DNA of 64,000 nucleotides from the NCBI GenBank assembly GCA_022315425.1, contig JAIUPT010000032.1, positions 422,501 through 486,500 on the forward strand, read 5' to 3'. This stretch comes from Pseudevernia furfuracea (Eukaryota; Ascomycota; Lecanoromycetes; Lecanorales; Parmeliaceae). Positions 1 to 9,561 of the stretch are shown piece by piece. The notes beneath the pieces are model-generated. The model had not been told where the DNA came from and made no database searches. It was given only the letters and a program-made list of their open reading frames with translations. The translations under genes were made by a program, and so were the position numbers. The first letter of the stretch is position 1. Every line of letters begins with the position of its first letter.

Positions 1-226
1 GAGCAATGGCATTGCTAATTCCCTTGCCGCCCGTTGAAGTGCGCACGGGATTTGACAGAGTCCCATCTACATTAGAGATCTTTAGAGCGATGACCGAACT
101 TCCAGCGGGGTCGGTATCCTGAAAATACGCGGTACGATACGTTGAGTTCCAAGTATGTTGCAGTGGAGAGGAGCAAACAATGCCAACATGAAGGGCAACA
201 AGGCCTAAAAGATGAGACGATAGCAT
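1..226 (-). CDS. Secreted lactonase-like (carboxymuconate cyclase-like) beta-propeller protein, 5' part only
   Basis: Reading minus from an ATG at 224-226, the frame stays open to the window edge (about 75 residues seen). It starts with MLSSHLLGLVALHVGIVCSS, a good hydrophobic signal peptide, and continues with a TAYFQDTDPAGSSVIALKIS block and a VRTSTGGKGI block. These resemble the first blade of fungal secreted 7-bladed propellers annotated as 3-carboxymuconate cyclase-like or lactonase-like. The family assignment is from memory of such motifs; true substrates of these secreted fungal members are mostly unknown. The gene is truncated only by the window edge. Its upstream neighbour is the mosaic regulator locus, whose 3' end points towards it. 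Confidence 0.6.
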   Translation of the reverse strand, partial: MLSSHLLGLVALHVGIVCSSPLQHTWNSTYRTAYFQDTDPAGSSVIALKISNVDGTLSNPVRTSTGGKGISNAIA

Positions 227-874
227 ATTGGAAAGCACTGTTTCTGAGACTCGTCGCTTTTTTGGGTGCTTGTGATTGACAATTCTCCACCAAAGTGAAG
301 CGGAGAAGGGCATTATATACGGATTGGCAATAAAATCCAGGAGTGTTCTGAGGGTACGGGGCAGTAGTGTGATCAGCTTGTGGTACTCACAGATTCCTAA
401 TCGTTGAGGGGAAATGCAGTCAGAAATCCGCCAATATGGTCAGCAGAGTCGTCTTCATTTCGGCTTTGCAGCTGACGTTGATGTTCCTGGAAAAGTTCTG
501 TTATTCTTTGGCAGGGAAGGTGATCCTACATGCGGCCAAAGCCGGCCACGGAAATCAATGGTACTCGGGCATCCATACAGAGACACCCGTGCGCGCGCGA
601 GTCAATCACATCCGTCCGAAATGTTGACTCATCAAATTTCGCAAAAGCACCAGGCCTCCAATCATGCCAGATTTTGTCAGCAACAGAGCAGAGGCCTTTG
701 AATGGAATACATCGCTGCGCGCAGCATCATCATCGTCATCATCATCATCATCATTATCGTCGTCTCACAAAGGCTTCACCGTGGTCCATAGAGATACGAG
801 CCGATCCACTACTCCCCTATCCGCCAACCTCGAATTACTCTGTTCACTTTCACGCTGCCATGACTCAGCCATTC
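227..874. other. Intergenic stretch with a CAT/CGT microsatellite
   Basis: No supported gene. Around 722-765 there is a simple repeat made mainly of atc/cat units with interspersed cgt. The rest is the promoter of the leftward secreted-protein gene and sequence downstream of the mosaic regulator locus. Confidence 0.6.
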
Positions 875-1501
875 CTATTTCGAAGACGCTATCGACTGAA
901 CTATAGCCATCACCTGGGTCTCGGATGTCGAACGTCGGTGGAGCAGATAAGTAATTGCGCAGAGAAGCTGACACGGGTCGACTGGAAACTGACACGGGTC
1001 GACTGACTCGCAACAAAGGCGTATCGAGTGTGGAGTCCAGGTAGGATGGGCTCGCCAATTCCCCTTCCCCTTGATTGATGATCTTGGGTCGTCTTCCATG
1101 TTCGATTTTGCAGCCGAGTCTGAGAAGCTGTGATATCGCTGGAACAATGTGGGTCTTGCACTGGATATGATATTAGAAGCCAGGTCTGGACCAGCGCCTT
1201 GGTTCAGACTTGTAGTGTTGTTATAGATGCATTTACTCCCAGATCGTTCGCAATGAACACAATTTGGCTTTCCTCGGTCACACTTGATCCTCTTTCCTCT
1301 ACAGACTATGCACGCGATTGCACTGGGGTTTTCAGATATCCTACGACGCTTGCGTAGCCTTCGTCCTTGATAGCCGTGTGAGTCTTCAGCCTCTAGATGT
1401 GGTAAGAGCGACAAAGGCTTTCTCATATGTTGCTCCTTCTCCTCTTTCGATCGCTCCACAAGCTTTTCGATGTCAACGAATGGGCGGTCTCGCAAATGCA
1501 T
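875..1501 (-). CDS. Zn2Cys6 binuclear-cluster segment (3' end of mosaic locus or separate small gene)
   Basis: The frame encodes 208 residues. Near residues 63-93 it has a six-cysteine pattern, C-x2-C-x6-C-x6-C-x2-C-x6-C (motifs CIVCRGKRIKC and CVHCERSGSKC), preceded by a basic stretch (RRLRKRRRIS). This is the fungal GAL4-type Zn2Cys6 DNA-binding domain, typical of nuclear transcription factors. No fungal_trans middle-homology region follows, and the remaining roughly 115 residues are not recognisable. The first 25 residues (an acidic/basic helix, DIEKLVERSKEEKEQ) overlap, in another frame, the end of the upstream DUF3659-like segment. They read more naturally as its continuation than that segment's own tail, so a frame break around 1490-1500 is likely. 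A 17-base direct repeat (tgacacgggtcgactg-type) at about 969-1005 lies in the 3' end. Whether it is expressed alone is unknown. Confidence 0.55.
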   Translation of the reverse strand: MHLRDRPFVDIEKLVERSKEEKEQHMRKPLSLLPHLEAEDSHGYQGRRLRKRRRISENPSAIACIVCRGKRIKCDRGKPNCVHCERSGSKCIYNNTTSLNQGAGPDLASNIISSARPTLFQRYHSFSDSAAKSNMEDDPRSSIKGKGNWRAHPTWTPHSIRLCCESVDPCQFPVDPCQLLCAITYLLHRRSTSETQVMAIVQSIASSK

Positions 1502-2557
1502 TCCCCACCTAAGAGGAATTCGGCTTGTTCCCCGTTGTCGTTCGATGTTTGACCTCGGTCATCAACCTTCAGCTCCCCAAGGTCTCCCTCAACGGTATGA
1601 CCGTGAATAAGGCCATGCTTATCAACAAAGTTCTCAGGCTTGCTCATGACCTTCACTTCTAAGCAGGATAGATCCGCAATCTCCTCTTCAGGCTCCTCGT
1701 AGGGCTCAACGCGACCTTTGACGTCACCATGTTTATCAATGATATCACCGTCTTCGTCAACAGCAAGGCCAATAAGTCGCTTCGCATTGCCCTCGACAAC
1801 GACTCCAACTCGATTCCCATCTTCATCTTCGACGAAGGCGTCTTTGACAACGACACAGCCTTCAAGGCCACCGAATGGACCTTCAGATTTAGCCTCACGC
1901 TCGTTCTCAGGAATAAGCTCGCAACGTTCGATAATCTTACTGAAATCGTTCCAGAGCTGACCCTTCTCGTCGCATTTCTTGTCGACAAGCTCCTTTGCGT
2001 TGCCTTCCACGAGACGAGCGATTGGGACGTCTTCAGGACCGATGACCATGCCTTGCTTGTTGACTGCAAGTCCCTTGAGAATCGATAGATCAGCTTCAAC
2101 CTCCTCCGCCTCTTCAGGCTCCCCGTATCGTTCCGCGTATCGTTCCGCGAGACCAACAACATTGCCACGCTTGTCGATGACGTTTCCGTCTTCGTTCACG
2201 GTCCTACCAACTAATTTCTTGGGGTTGCCTTCGGTTATGATACCAACTTTGTTTTGATTCTCGTCCTTGACCCATCCGTCAGCGACAACGACGAGACCTT
2301 CAAGACCTGCAAATGGCGATTCGTTCTCGTGCTTTCCATCTTCTTTGACAGCGCGAGCTACAAGTGTCTCGAAATTTTCATCAACGAGGGCTCCGAGGCT
2401 ACTACAATCATAATGAATCTCATTACCGTCACCAGCCTCGAACATCGAAGGATCGAAATCGTTATCCGGTTGCAAAAATTGCTCGAAATCAAAGTTTTCC
2501 AATATGTCCGAATTGTTAAGATCGCTGTTGAATATGCTGTAGCTTTCCTATAAGAGC
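1423..2557 (-). CDS. LEA/DUF3659-like acidic repeat segment (exon continuing from the bZIP exon)
   Basis: An acidic segment of about 375 residues with several copies of a repeat of the form GLEG-VV-DG-V-DE-GN-VG followed by EGN-K-LVG and DEDG-IIDK-G-V-G. Copies begin near residues 65, 135, 210 and 245. This resembles the DUF3659/LEA-type repeats of fungal proteins, whose biochemical role is not established. It does not start with an ATG. Upstream lies a plausible intron, with a GTAAGA donor just below 2609 and a TTATAG acceptor at about 2558. Spliced, the bZIP-containing exon runs straight into SYSIFNSDLNNSDILENFDF and then the repeats. I therefore read it as the same transcript as the bZIP exon rather than a separate gene. 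Confidence 0.6.
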
Positions 2558-2608
2558 ACAGATTAGATTTGGGTGAACGTGAATTTGGGTGCTCGGGATT
2601 CTTACATC

Positions 2609-3676
2609 GACTCCTCCATCAAGGCCATTAAACCCAGACATTGCTGTATCCTGTTGCTGGGGAGGTGGCTGGTCGGGAACAGCTGAGTTCGTGACTTGCC
2701 TCAAAACGGCCTGACTTTGCTCACCAGCCGACGGACGTTGGGGCGAAACACTAACCGGCGAGGTTTTCGGCTCCGCTCCTCCTTCTCCGCTGCCATCTCC
2801 TTTCTGACGAGACTCTATGCCCTCAATGTCGGATTCCGCAATACGTTGTTCCAAACTCAGCGCGATGTTTTTCCAATGCTGGGCGTCTGACTTGGTGACT
2901 TGACTGGCTAGTTCTTCCGTGCTCTCCATCCTCTTCTCTCGAGACTTTCGTGCTGCCATAGTATTCCGTGCTCGCTTGACTGCCACTGTGCTGTTGGGAT
3001 CCTCGATAATGACTGCAGACGGAGGATTGTAAGAATGACGGCCCCAAAGGGGCTGGGATGATTGATTATCTGACAGATCGATGCGATAGCTGTTGAGAGA
3101 TATACTGGAGGTGATATAAGTAGACGGTCTTGGCCCGCGGAGACTCTTGGGTCGGGTCCTACAGTGTCGTCGATAGCGTACTGACCTACCTTCCTGTTTG
3201 TCAGTCCCTTCCTCTGCCGGCTTAGTATCCGCCTCGGCGATTGGCACAGATGACTTCTCATTTTTCGAATTGCCTGTCGAGGCTCTTGGGATGGAATCCG
3301 AAGCCATGATGTATTCCTTACCTGACGGGTGAGGCTGGGACCAGTGCAATGAATCATTCCTTGGGTAGGTCCCAACCATCACATCAGTAGGGCTTCTAAT
3401 ATTCTCAGACACAATGGCCATCCTACTCTCTTCTGCCGCAGCCTCGTTGACCCAAATTGGGATCTGGGGAGGGTCTTCCATTGGGGATGTCCCAGTGACT
3501 GAACTGACATAGAACAAACGTCCATCCGGTGTGGCTTGTGGTAACCAGACGGCAGCCTCCTCTTGCTCTCCGTTGTCGAGCCCACGATTTGACGCCATCG
3601 ACGGGGATTTCCCTATTCGCCTCATGTCGTCACGGGGGAATATCTGGGTAGGGTCATTCGCCGCGAATGTATTCAC
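2609..3676 (-). CDS. bZIP (GCN4/CpcA-type basic region) plus WW-like segment of the mosaic locus
   Basis: The frame runs from upstream of 3676 to a splice donor near 2609. Early in the segment is a WW-like block, WLPQATPDGRLFYVSSVTG, followed by a SPMEDPP-type end. In the second half is VAVKRARNTMAARKSREKRM, a classical bZIP basic region (N-x7-R) of the GCN4/cross-pathway-control type, followed by a short, weak leucine heptad region. Between them is a Ser/Pro-rich linker with no recognisable domain. The first Met at 3676 is probably not the true start: the frame is open upstream and continues a protein that begins with a STAND-type N-terminal domain. A bZIP this far inside such a protein is unusual. 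It could be a true fusion or adjacent decayed genes read together. Confidence 0.6.
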
Positions 3677-3699
3677 CCTTGGCAGTTGTCCAAGTCCCT

Positions 3700-4928
3700 C
3701 TACAAGGGACCCAAGTTTCTGGTCCGCCCTTTGCAGCGCCGTGCCTCCCCAATCCGCTCGAGCTCCTGCGTCTCACTTTTATGAAGGCCTGCTATACCGC
3801 CTTTCACCTGCAATCGGCTCTTGAATGTAATTTTATACTGTGCTTCATCCACCTCTTTCAGTAAGGTTTTCGATGAGCATCGAGTAATGTTGGAGTTGCT
3901 TGAAGAGCACTTCTTGGTCAAATCCTAGCGGCGCCTCTGTTGCTGCTATTCCTCGCCTTTGTACTGGTGGCATTTCGCTGTTAGTCTGAACGCTCGTACC
4001 GATGAACATATTGTCGATATTTGCGTTGAGTGGAGTGGGCAGTGATCTTGTCACAGGGTTTTGTGCCTTTGGCGTTGACTTTGTCCCAGTAGTGAGCTCC
4101 CTGGGTCCAAGGCCCCGAACATATCTTTTATCCTGTAGCGGTGGCCCCCCAACAGCAACCTTCTTCCTCTCGAACTTATGGGTAGGTGCTCCTGGCAGTG
4201 ACCTCGTTGTAGTGCTCGGTTCCTTCTCGATTGCTTCAATGTTTGGAGCATCGTCCACTTGCTCTATCGCAGTCCTCTCGATCCCAAGCTTCAATCTCTC
4301 AAACTTGCGAATGTATTCCTGGTTCGAATGCGCCAGATCGTCGATGAGAGATCGTTGCTCAGCGATCACAGATGGCGACTCGGTCCTGCCACAGCGTCAG
4401 CCTCCCATACCACCAGCATAGTGCATCCTAAGAAACGTATACATACTTCCCAGAAACCTGCCTAGCATAAGTGATAACATTCAACATCAACAATAGCGTC
4501 GACTTCAGTCTATCCAGATTGCTCCGCAGCAATTGTAGCTTCGGCTGCAAATAGCCCCACTTGAGCCTCTCCAACATGACCACCGCCTTCTTCGTCCTTT
4601 CCCCACCCTTCCCACCCTCTTTGGCCAAACCTGGCATCTTCTTCACAAGTATATTCTCCATCTCCTGAAACACCTCGAGACACTCCTTGACGATGCCATC
4701 TGCGGTCTGAACGGCATTCTCCGAGAACGTCCGCGTCTCCCTGTCCTTGTCGAGTATCTGTCCAAGCTCTTTCAACACGCCAGATGTGAGGGAGACGTCC
4801 TTTGAGATGGAGATGACGGAACGGTCTGCGCTGGCGACGATTTCGCCAAAGGTGTAGAGCTTGATGCTGAGACGCAGCCCCACATCCGCTATCTGAACCA
4901 CCGAAGCTATAATGCCTAATTCCGCCAT
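3700..4928 (-). pseudogene. STAND-type N-terminal helical domain, first exons of the mosaic locus, with frame breaks
   Basis: The start is an ATG at 4926-4928 (MAELGIIASVVQIADVGLRL), the signature opening of the fungal STAND/NLR N-terminal helical domain. Exon 1 (4447-4928) encodes about 160 residues. A GTATGT intron ends in GTGGCAG (4386-4446). Exon 2 then continues in frame with TESPSVIAEQRSLIDDLA. That frame stops at 3845-3847, but a second frame starting at about 3865 (LLKEVDEAQYKI...) is the natural continuation. A third change near 3735 leads into the WW/bZIP frame through LGSLVEGLGQLPRVNTFAAN. Each break can be explained by a one-base indel; the first lies beside a short A run. The domain usually acts as the signalling end of NLR-like proteins, but no NACHT or NB-ARC domain follows here. 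It is either a genuine pseudogene or carries assembly indels. Confidence 0.6.
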
Positions 4929-5688
4929 GCTGGCGTCAATCTTCACCCGATGTCACGCAAACACCGAGTCCATGACACGGAGACGCAGAGAGAGCGTCTT
5001 CCTCGCGGCAGGACTTGACGGTTATTCATGGGCAGAGAGGCCAATGAAAGGATGCACAGCCTCGCCCACGCTGCGCATGCGCTCCCAACGAGGCTCCGCC
5101 GCAGGTATCATCGTCGGCGATCATATTATTCTCGCCCGTCAGCTTTTTTGCTCACATGAATGGCTCTGGAAATATTTCGGGGGAATATAGTCACCTTCGC
5201 CTCGTGCGCGGTTTCGGGAAGCCCGTCCGAAGGGGGAGAATGGTCTCAGAGCTCAGCCTTCTCCACAAAATGTCGGCGCTAGCAATCAATGTCTCGGGGT
5301 TGGTAAGGTCAGATATCTAAGGAAGAAGCCTTTCGGATTGCGACTCAAATATGATACAATGTTCGTGATTACAGGTTGTCATACCATGATACGAATGGAT
5401 CTGGAAAGACGACGTTGCTACTGCTTCTGCTTTGGCTTCTGCTTTGCTACGAGACGGCACACGGTCGAATAACGGCTTTGCTGTGATGTAGTATTGGAAC
5501 TTCGAGGCCAAGGTCCACACACGAGAAATGTTGTATTTGCTTCGGAAGCTGACGTTTGCGATTCCCCTACTCCTGGCCCTGCGAAACCTTTGTCCGTGAA
5601 GGGCCGTGCCTTTCTTTGCCTCTCCCATCTAGTCCAGGTCTGAGCCAATCTTTCTCAGGCTTGTACTCCGCAAAGGCTCGTTATCCGA
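4929..5688. other. Intergenic region between the STAND-N locus and cardiolipin synthase
   Basis: No supported gene. Short frames around 5317-5650 lack recognisable motifs and intron signals. The part nearest 4929 should hold the promoter of the leftward STAND-N locus, and the part nearest 5688 the 3' UTR of cardiolipin synthase. Confidence 0.5.
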
Positions 5689-6487
5689 TCACTGTTTCTT
5701 GCTCAGTATCCTCACAGCATCCTTTCCCCAAACATAACTTCCCCCACTCCACACCGTCGTCGCCCCAACCACCCACCAACTAACTTCCAACGCCGTCTGC
5801 GCCGTCTCTCCCAAACCTCCCATTGCCAGCCCTGACATCGTCGCTCCAATCAAGCCCAGCTGTAGAAAGGTGTTGATTTTAGAAATCGTAGTAGGCCGCA
5901 CTTCTGCGCTGGGGAGTGAGAAATCCCAGTAGCGGGTAAATGTGCGCGGAGGAGGAAGAGAAATGTAACGGTAATACAAGGCGGAGAGACCGAGGAGTAT
6001 GTCGCGGCCTAGGATGAGGACGGCGAGGGGTACTATTGAAGGAGTAAGATCAGTCGATGTCGCACTAATGGAGCTTGCTGCTGTACAGGGAAACATGTAG
6101 ACAAACAAATATCGCTAGGTGTAACCACTCACCAGGCAGGGCGCCCTTCATAGCCAACGTAACCGTCACAACCGTCATTAACGCCTTGTCCGCCATTGGA
6201 TCAATCACAGTGCCCACCACTGTCTGCAGACCCCATTTCCGCGCGATCCAGCCATCCACCAGATCCGTGACTCCCGCATACACAAACAAACCCAGAGCCG
6301 GCATGTGCATATCATGAATGATCAAGTAGCCGACTACTGGAGCCGCAATGAGGCGCGAGAAGGTCAGGATGTTGGGTAGGGTGTAGATATTTTCGTGGGT
6401 GGGGAGGAGGGTGGAGAGAGGGGAAGGTCTATGGAGCCGGTTAGTGGAGAGCATGCGGGAGGATGAGAAAGTAGCTTTGTGCAACAT
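5689..6487 (-). CDS. CRD1: Cardiolipin synthase (CDP-diacylglycerol + phosphatidylglycerol to cardiolipin)
   Basis: The gene has two clear exons, 6133-6487 and 5689-6032, joined by a 100-bp intron (donor GTGAGT, acceptor TTCAATAG). The product is about 232 residues. It carries the CDP-alcohol phosphatidyltransferase signature DG-x2-AR-x8-G-x3-D-x3-D (seen as DGWIARKWG then GTVIDPMAD), preceded by a conserved NILTFSRLIAAPVVGY segment. Several hydrophobic helices follow. The family makes the mitochondrial lipid cardiolipin in the inner membrane. The Met at 6485-6487 gives a short, Ser/Arg-rich N terminus compatible with mitochondrial import. An in-frame Met at 6547 extends it by 20 residues. 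A CTAAC...CATAG acceptor near 6430 also hints that the true start lies in a further upstream exon. The 5' end is therefore uncertain; the function is not. Confidence 0.85.
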
Positions 6488-6547
6488 GAGAGCCAGGGAA
6501 ATTGGTAGTAGAGCGCTGTGTGAATGTTCATGTAATAGAAGGTGCAA

Positions 6548-8226
6548 ACACAGTCAGGGCAGCACAAGGCGTAGAGGGGTGGTAAACAAATCTGACAACG
6601 GCATCTGATTCCATCATACCTCTTCTCCCCTCCTTTCTCTCCGCCCTTTCTTCCACCATCAGCCAACCATCTTCGCTGCTCCCTTTTGTGCCTCTCAGTC
6701 GGTTTAATCCTGCATTACCCAAGCCGTCAGTCCTCTCCCTGAAGCTCTTACGTTCACTCTTATGCGAAGCTCCCTACCTCCCCAGGCTGTCATCCACCCC
6801 ACCTAACCTCTCAGGGTTCGCCCAGCTCCATATCTGACTTTTCTCATTGAGCGCTCCGAGGTGCAACGGTGTGCGCAGGCTTGCGCGCAAAAGCGGTGCC
6901 GTCACACGCAGATTACGGCAGGCAAGAACAGAAGCCGCTGATGCCATTGCATGGTGCACCGCTTGAAAATTTATCTTATGAGGCTCATGGCGAGGGTTGG
7001 TCGCTCGATGTAGGATTTTCTGCTAGGTATTGACTATCAATTTGTTCACGTCCTGATGTGTTTCGGAAGAATTAGCGTGCATTGTAGGGCTGAGCCAGTT
7101 CCGGGTTTTGGGGCATGTCTCTTCAAGGAGCACCATGAGCTTGACGCTTACCCCAACCCCTGACGGGAAAGTCATATGTATAGACAATTCAAAGCTTGAC
7201 AAGAGGTTAACAGTATCAAAAGTTGGGCTCGCATGATGATCATTTGTTGATCTCTGAAGATACTGCGGGTTTGTTCCGTTCTAATCGCTACCTTTTTACT
7301 CCGTAGTGCTTTCCCTATCAAAGCTGCATAGCGAACAAGGCTCTGCATCAACGTCAGGCTGATGCGCAGCTGCCTCCAAGTCCCATCTTATTCTCCTGAG
7401 TTGACTGTCCAGAGTCCAAGCAAAGAAGCCGGTTGCTTCGTCCCCGTCTAACCTAGTCACAGCGCGGAGTTTCCTCCGGATGCTCTCTATACCTAAACCT
7501 CGGCTCAGGGCTGCCGAGTCTCCAAAGCCGGTCGATCCAAATATCGATCAGCACACGCTAAAGCAGGATGTCCTTGGGCACAGGTGCCCTGCTGCATGCA
7601 TTGCAACTGTGTGAGACTGACTTCCATTTGAGGATACTTTCGGTAGTCGGCAACGCATGATGTGCTGTGATGGATCAATTGGGAACCTTCGGCCTTATTC
7701 CTCCAGGGATCGCCATTTCTTTTGCAAAACGTCGCTCGAGGGGAAGAAGGTGGCCCAGACTTGGTGACGTCTGCTTGCATCTGGGCCAGATTTGGAGGCA
7801 GGTTCGAAGCTGGCCGATATCGCTGTGTCGATACGCAGCGCAGATCGTTGCTATGAGACTGTGCAGAGCTTTGAAGGCTTCGAGGTGTTGCTCGAGGATT
7901 CGAACAAAAGCAAGCTGTAGAGATGCCAGGTGGTGGGTGTATGTGCGATTATCAGCAAACATTAGCAGTGAATTCCGTATCAGACGCCCGTTGAATTTTG
8001 TCTTCCAGCCACATGCAAAATGATTCCCATTCAAGACCATGCTGAACAATTTGACAAATAGCCGCCCCTGGTGTATATTTTGTAGCATACGCAATCGCAG
8101 AAATGATAACGCCAATGTAGATAACTCCTTTCCGTTACCACCCTTGGAGATCCTCACGAAGTCTGAGAGTATCAACTGACAATCGCACTCCGCCCGCAGT
8201 TTGAAGGATCGCCGTGTGGCCGACGA
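6548..8226. other. Long region without a clear gene; one unassigned minus-strand frame
   Basis: An open frame on the minus strand at 7675-8175 would encode 166 residues (starting MILSDFVRISKGGNGKELST). I recognise no domain, and parts of other frames on the same strand are equally open, so coding is doubtful. The rest looks like promoter DNA of cardiolipin synthase and the 3' flank of the WOPR gene. Confidence 0.35.
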
Positions 8227-9561
8227 TTAGGACTGTGCGCGGTAAGAAGAAGAGTATTGACCGTCAGATCGGGGGCCCCATGGCTGTGAATAGGCAGGTC
8301 CCCAGGACGGTCCTTGTTGAGGATGAGATGTTGGCACCATCCCTTCTGCCTTGATACTAGGAGATCCGTACAGGTCGTGATTCATGCCATTATCGGCCGG
8401 ATTCGGTTGAATATAGTCTACCATAGCTTGCGGACGCGGTAAGGCATGCCCGCCTCCCGGCTGCTGGTAGTTTGGGTGTTGTACCTGTTGGTCTTGAGGA
8501 TGGCTACCGTAATGGTGTGGTTGATACTGAGGGTGTTGTGGCGGATGGCCCTGGTACTGTGGCACCCCATCTTGTTTGAAATGGGGCGGGTATTGACCGT
8601 GAGGTTGATGTTGCGGGTAGGACACGGGTCCAAGCGTCATCGAAGCGTAACTCGATGTGGACGGTGCTATCGATGCATAGCCCGGGCTTGTAGATGGTGG
8701 ATGTGAGGGAGCATAAGCAGGGTGGAAACCTATTGGAGAAGAAACTTGGGGAGCTTGCAGTGCGGGATTCGGAGTGTACATCCTTGTGTCGTATCCATTC
8801 GGCTGGTAGTATTGAGAGTAGGGATTCTGCGACCCTTCGATCTGCTCGTAGCTTCCATCTCCAGCGTCGTCAAGGTTGGGAAATTTGAACTTGGGCTGGT
8901 TCAACAGGGTTTCTCTTATGGGAAGATCCTTGAGACGAGGATCATCTCTGGGTGTCCTCAGGTTGTGCTTCGCATCCTCCAGGGAGTAATAGGAAACCAA
9001 GTGGTGCTGTACATTGTGGACTGTGACCGTCATCGTTTTCTTTAGCAGACCATTCTCCTTGAACTCGTAAGAGTCTACTAGCGAGCCAACCAGCCCGCGG
9101 TTGGCATCCTTGTCAGGGTTTTCATCCTGTTTGGTCTGTGACGGGTTCGGCGATTCGGGTCCTGGGAATGGTCTGGCTTCGTCGGTGGTAGGTGTTGAAG
9201 TGGCACTTGATGGGTACGGCTCGCCTGGCTTGATTGTCCGCTGACTCCGCTTGGTGGCTCTTTTCTTTTCACCCGGCGGAAAAGGACTGTTGAGTTGGCG
9301 GTAGATGAGGAAATTGGTGAGAATGCGACTGGGACTCCAAGGAATACCATCGGTCCACCTCTTGATGCCTGAGGTAGCCTCCTCGTACACGAAGACGTTG
9401 CCGCTAACAATGAGTTGATTGCGCTCTCTGTCGTGAGGACGGCGGAAACAATGGGCCAAAGTGCCACTGAAGCAAGCCTCGAAAATAATCAAAGCGTCCT
9501 TGGTGGTCTCGATGTGGCCCCGCCATGTGGGCACGCACGCAGGGGCCTTCCCAACACTCAT
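8227..9561 (-). CDS. WOPR-domain (Gti1/Pac2 family) transcription regulator, Ryp1/Wor1/Sge1 type
   Basis: A single exon of 444 residues starting at the ATG 9559-9561 (MSVGKAPACVPTWRGHIETT). The WOPR DNA-binding region is bipartite. WOPRa, residues about 10-95, includes TWRGHIETTKDALIIFEAC, GNVFVYEEATSGIKRWTDG, WSPSRILTNFLIYRQL and a basic PPGEKKRATKRSQRT end. WOPRb, residues about 160-215, includes GLLKKTMTV and HHLVSYYSLEDA. The C-terminal half is Gln/Pro/Tyr-rich and of low complexity, as in Wor1, Ryp1 and Sge1, the master regulators of morphology, conidiation and effector expression in fungi. The paralogous Pac2 group lacks this long Q/P/Y tail. A Met 23 codons upstream (9630) is in frame, but the conserved region favours 9561. 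A very long gene-free region lies upstream, as is common for WOPR genes with long 5' regulatory regions. I infer orthology to Ryp1/Sge1. Confidence 0.9.
   Translation of the reverse strand: MSVGKAPACVPTWRGHIETTKDALIIFEACFSGTLAHCFRRPHDRERNQLIVSGNVFVYEEATSGIKRWTDGIPWSPSRILTNFLIYRQLNSPFPPGEKKRATKRSQRTIKPGEPYPSSATSTPTTDEARPFPGPESPNPSQTKQDENPDKDANRGLVGSLVDSYEFKENGLLKKTMTVTVHNVQHHLVSYYSLEDAKHNLRTPRDDPRLKDLPIRETLLNQPKFKFPNLDDAGDGSYEQIEGSQNPYSQYYQPNGYDTRMYTPNPALQAPQVSSPIGFHPAYAPSHPPSTSPGYASIAPSTSSYASMTLGPVSYPQHQPHGQYPPHFKQDGVPQYQGHPPQHPQYQPHHYGSHPQDQQVQHPNYQQPGGGHALPRPQAMVDYIQPNPADNGMNHDLYGSPSIKAEGMVPTSHPQQGPSWGPAYSQPWGPRSDGQYSSSYRAQS

Noticed and set aside
5317..5648. Minus-strand frames of 76-103 codons downstream of cardiolipin synthase
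   Set aside because: No motif, no splice signals and repetitive Lys/Gln-Ala composition; likely chance.
7675..8175. 166-codon minus-strand frame as a confident gene
   Set aside because: No family resemblance, and other frames over the same DNA are similarly open; left as unassigned.
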